NCBI GenBank assembly: GCA_900544515.1
Contig: UQVI01000109.1
Coordinates: 1-6,012, forward strand
Reading direction: 5' to 3'
Source: an uncultured Oscillospiraceae bacterium
GTDB taxonomy: Bacteria; Bacillota; Clostridia; Oscillospirales; Acutalibacteraceae
DNA: 6,012 bases
The translations under genes were made by a program, and so were the position numbers. The notes under the pieces are model-generated. The model saw only the letters and a list, made by a program, of their open reading frames with translations. It made no database searches and had not been told where the DNA came from. Numbering within the stretch: position 1 is the first letter of the stretch; each line of letters starts with the position of its first letter. Below, one piece after another: positions 4,906-6,012 of this stretch.

Positions 4906-5964
4906 TTACTCGTTCACTTCTTTTTGTTCTTTCTGATTCGCATATTCAGCTAATCGTTTTCTGTTTTGCTCAAATACTTCGTCTACCATGTGAGTGTAGA
5001 TTTTAGCAGTTACAGATATGTCACTGTGTCCCATTAGTTCTTTTGCAACATTCAGTGGTACACCTGCGGCTTGGCAGTCGGTGCAGAAGGTGTGGCGGAG
5101 AAGATATGGCTCAAGGTCAGGTGCAAGTGTCGATTTTATAATCTGATTTCTGTAAACTGTTGCACCGTTTGCAATGTCCATCTCTCTGCAGAAATTGTGC
5201 CATGCATGATAGAATGCATTTTCATCGAGTGGTAGTTTGTTGTTTTTCACTCTGACAAATACATATTTATCATTAAAGCCTTTCAGCTTGTGTTCTATCA
5301 ATGCTGATTTTAATTGTGGTGGAATTGGTATCTTTCTGCCTGTACCTGCTTCGGTTTTTGATTTGCCTACTGTTAGAATTGAGTTCTCAAAATCTAACCA
5401 ACTCCATTCTATTCTGCGAATTTCGATTGGTCTGAGTCCACAGTAGAGCATAGTCAATACCATCGTTCCAGCATAATGAGTTTTAGCAGTTTCGAGTATC
5501 ATTGCTCTTTCTTCGTCAGTTATCGGTCTGCGAGTTCCTTGTGTAACACTCGGTAGAACAATATCTTCTGCAGGATTGTCAGGTATCAGTTTTTGCTTTT
5601 TTGCCTTGTGCATTATTCTACGCAGTGTCATTCTTAACTTTGATGCCATAGCCTTACTTTTGCCAACATATTGATTAAGGAATCGTTGGCAGTCATCTTC
5701 GTGTATTTCGCATAACTTGTAGTTAGCAAAGTAGGGGATGATATGCGTGTAAACATAGTTTTTGTAATTGTCTTTATTCACCTGACTGCAATCTGCATTT
5801 TTAACATTCAGTTCATACCAGTTATCAGCGAAATCTTTAAATAACATATCAGGGAATACGCCTTTGTGTTTTTCGGTTTCTTTCTGAATGTAGTAGTCAC
5901 GAATCTTATCGTCCATAATCTTCCTGCATTCTTTTTCTGACTTCTTTGAACGAGCTGTTAAAAC
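4906..5964 (-). CDS. Tyrosine recombinase (phage/ICE-type integrase), N-terminus missing
   Basis: This is a site-specific recombinase that integrates or excises a mobile element through a tyrosine-DNA intermediate. The genomic part encodes 352 residues, and the gene runs off the contig at 5964. Upstream in-frame residues MYKRQ are encoded by the adapter and must not be used as a start. Residues about 40-135 form the SAM-like core-binding domain (MLFKDFADNWYELNV ... LIPDNPAEDI). The catalytic domain follows, with Arg178 in CGLRPIEIRRI, the beta-hairpin lysine in VGKSKTEAGTGRKIPI (Lys203 most likely), YLLRHTFCT with Arg290 and His291, GHSDISVT with His313, and nucleophile Tyr323 in KIYTHM. The usual HxxR first histidine is Tyr287, a variant I know from Firmicutes integrases. 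The arm-binding N-terminal domain, perhaps some tens of residues, is lost. It faces the regulator, with a terminator after the stop, and probably marks an element boundary. Confidence 0.95.
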   Translation of the reverse strand, partial: VLTARSKKSEKECRKIMDDKIRDYYIQKETEKHKGVFPDMLFKDFADNWYELNVKNADCSQVNKDNYKNYVYTHIIPYFANYKLCEIHEDDCQRFLNQYVGKSKAMASKLRMTLRRIMHKAKKQKLIPDNPAEDIVLPSVTQGTRRPITDEERAMILETAKTHYAGTMVLTMLYCGLRPIEIRRIEWSWLDFENSILTVGKSKTEAGTGRKIPIPPQLKSALIEHKLKGFNDKYVFVRVKNNKLPLDENAFYHAWHNFCREMDIANGATVYRNQIIKSTLAPDLEPYLLRHTFCTDCQAAGVPLNVAKELMGHSDISVTAKIYTHMVDEVFEQNRKRLAEYANQKEQKEVNE

Positions 5965-6012
5965 CTGTCTCTTATACACATCTCCGAGCCCACGAGACTA
6001 AGGCGAATCTCG
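5965..6012 (-). other. Nextera (Tn5) adapter with i7 index, right end
   Basis: Positions 5965-5983 are the mosaic end CTGTCTCTTATACACATCT, and 5984-5998 are CCGAGCCCACGAGAC. Positions 5999-6006 are TAAGGCGA, which equals the standard Nextera N701 index read, and 6007-6012 (ATCTCG) begin the P7 flow-cell sequence. None of it is genomic. Confidence 0.99.

Noticed and set aside
28..5964. CRISPR array, tRNA/rRNA gene, toxin-antitoxin or phage-defence system
   Set aside because: I saw no regularly spaced repeats, no tRNA-like cloverleaf and no paired small genes. All larger frames are explained by metabolic, transport, regulatory or recombinase genes.
1..6012. Inverted terminal sequences resembling transposon ends around the whole window
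   Set aside because: They are the Tn5 mosaic ends of the Nextera kit joined to adapter and index bases, so they are library artefacts.

Overview
The window is an assembled contig from an AT-rich, low-GC Gram-positive bacterium. It is most likely a gut Clostridia member (Ruminococcus/Eubacterium-like). This is inferred from strong AGGAGG-type ribosome binding sites, AT-rich codons, and protein relatives that are typical of Bacillota (a LacA/Maa-type acetyltransferase pair, a DUF1349 protein, an AraC/MATE pair and a Firmicutes-type tyrosine integrase). Both extremities are not genomic: positions 1-27 and 5965-6012 are Illumina Nextera (Tn5) adapter, and the right end also includes an i7 index. 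Real sequence therefore runs from 28 to 5964.

Left part, plus strand: two overlapping hairpins with a T-tract (49-122) look like a terminator zone. They are followed by a gene-free leader and a two-gene unit: a hexapeptide-repeat sugar O-acetyltransferase (313-996) and a DUF1349 protein (1002-1613), separated by 5 nt and probably translationally coupled. A strong bidirectional terminator (1701-1739) separates this unit from a converging minus-strand unit.

Middle, minus strand: a MATE-family multidrug/sodium-type exporter (3769 down to 2411) is followed after 58 nt by a second LacA/Maa-type acetyltransferase (2352 down to 1744). They probably form one transcript. Divergent from the MATE gene is an AraC-family regulator (3887-4763) with a near-ideal promoter (TTGACA-N16-TATAAT) overlapped by direct and inverted repeats. 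The layout suggests a local regulator controlling the exporter operon. The regulator's reading frame is broken by one base at an A8 run in the linker between its cupin and helix-turn-helix domains, with a hairpin immediately after the run.

Right part, minus strand: a tyrosine recombinase (phage/ICE-type integrase) lacking its N-terminus because the contig ends there. Its apparent first residues (MYKRQ) are adapter-encoded. The integrase probably marks the edge of a mobile element extending beyond the window.

No clearly new system is visible. The observations most worth following are the frameshifted regulator at an A8/hairpin site, the repeat-rich divergent promoter, and the adapter-derived contig ends that would corrupt an automatic annotation.
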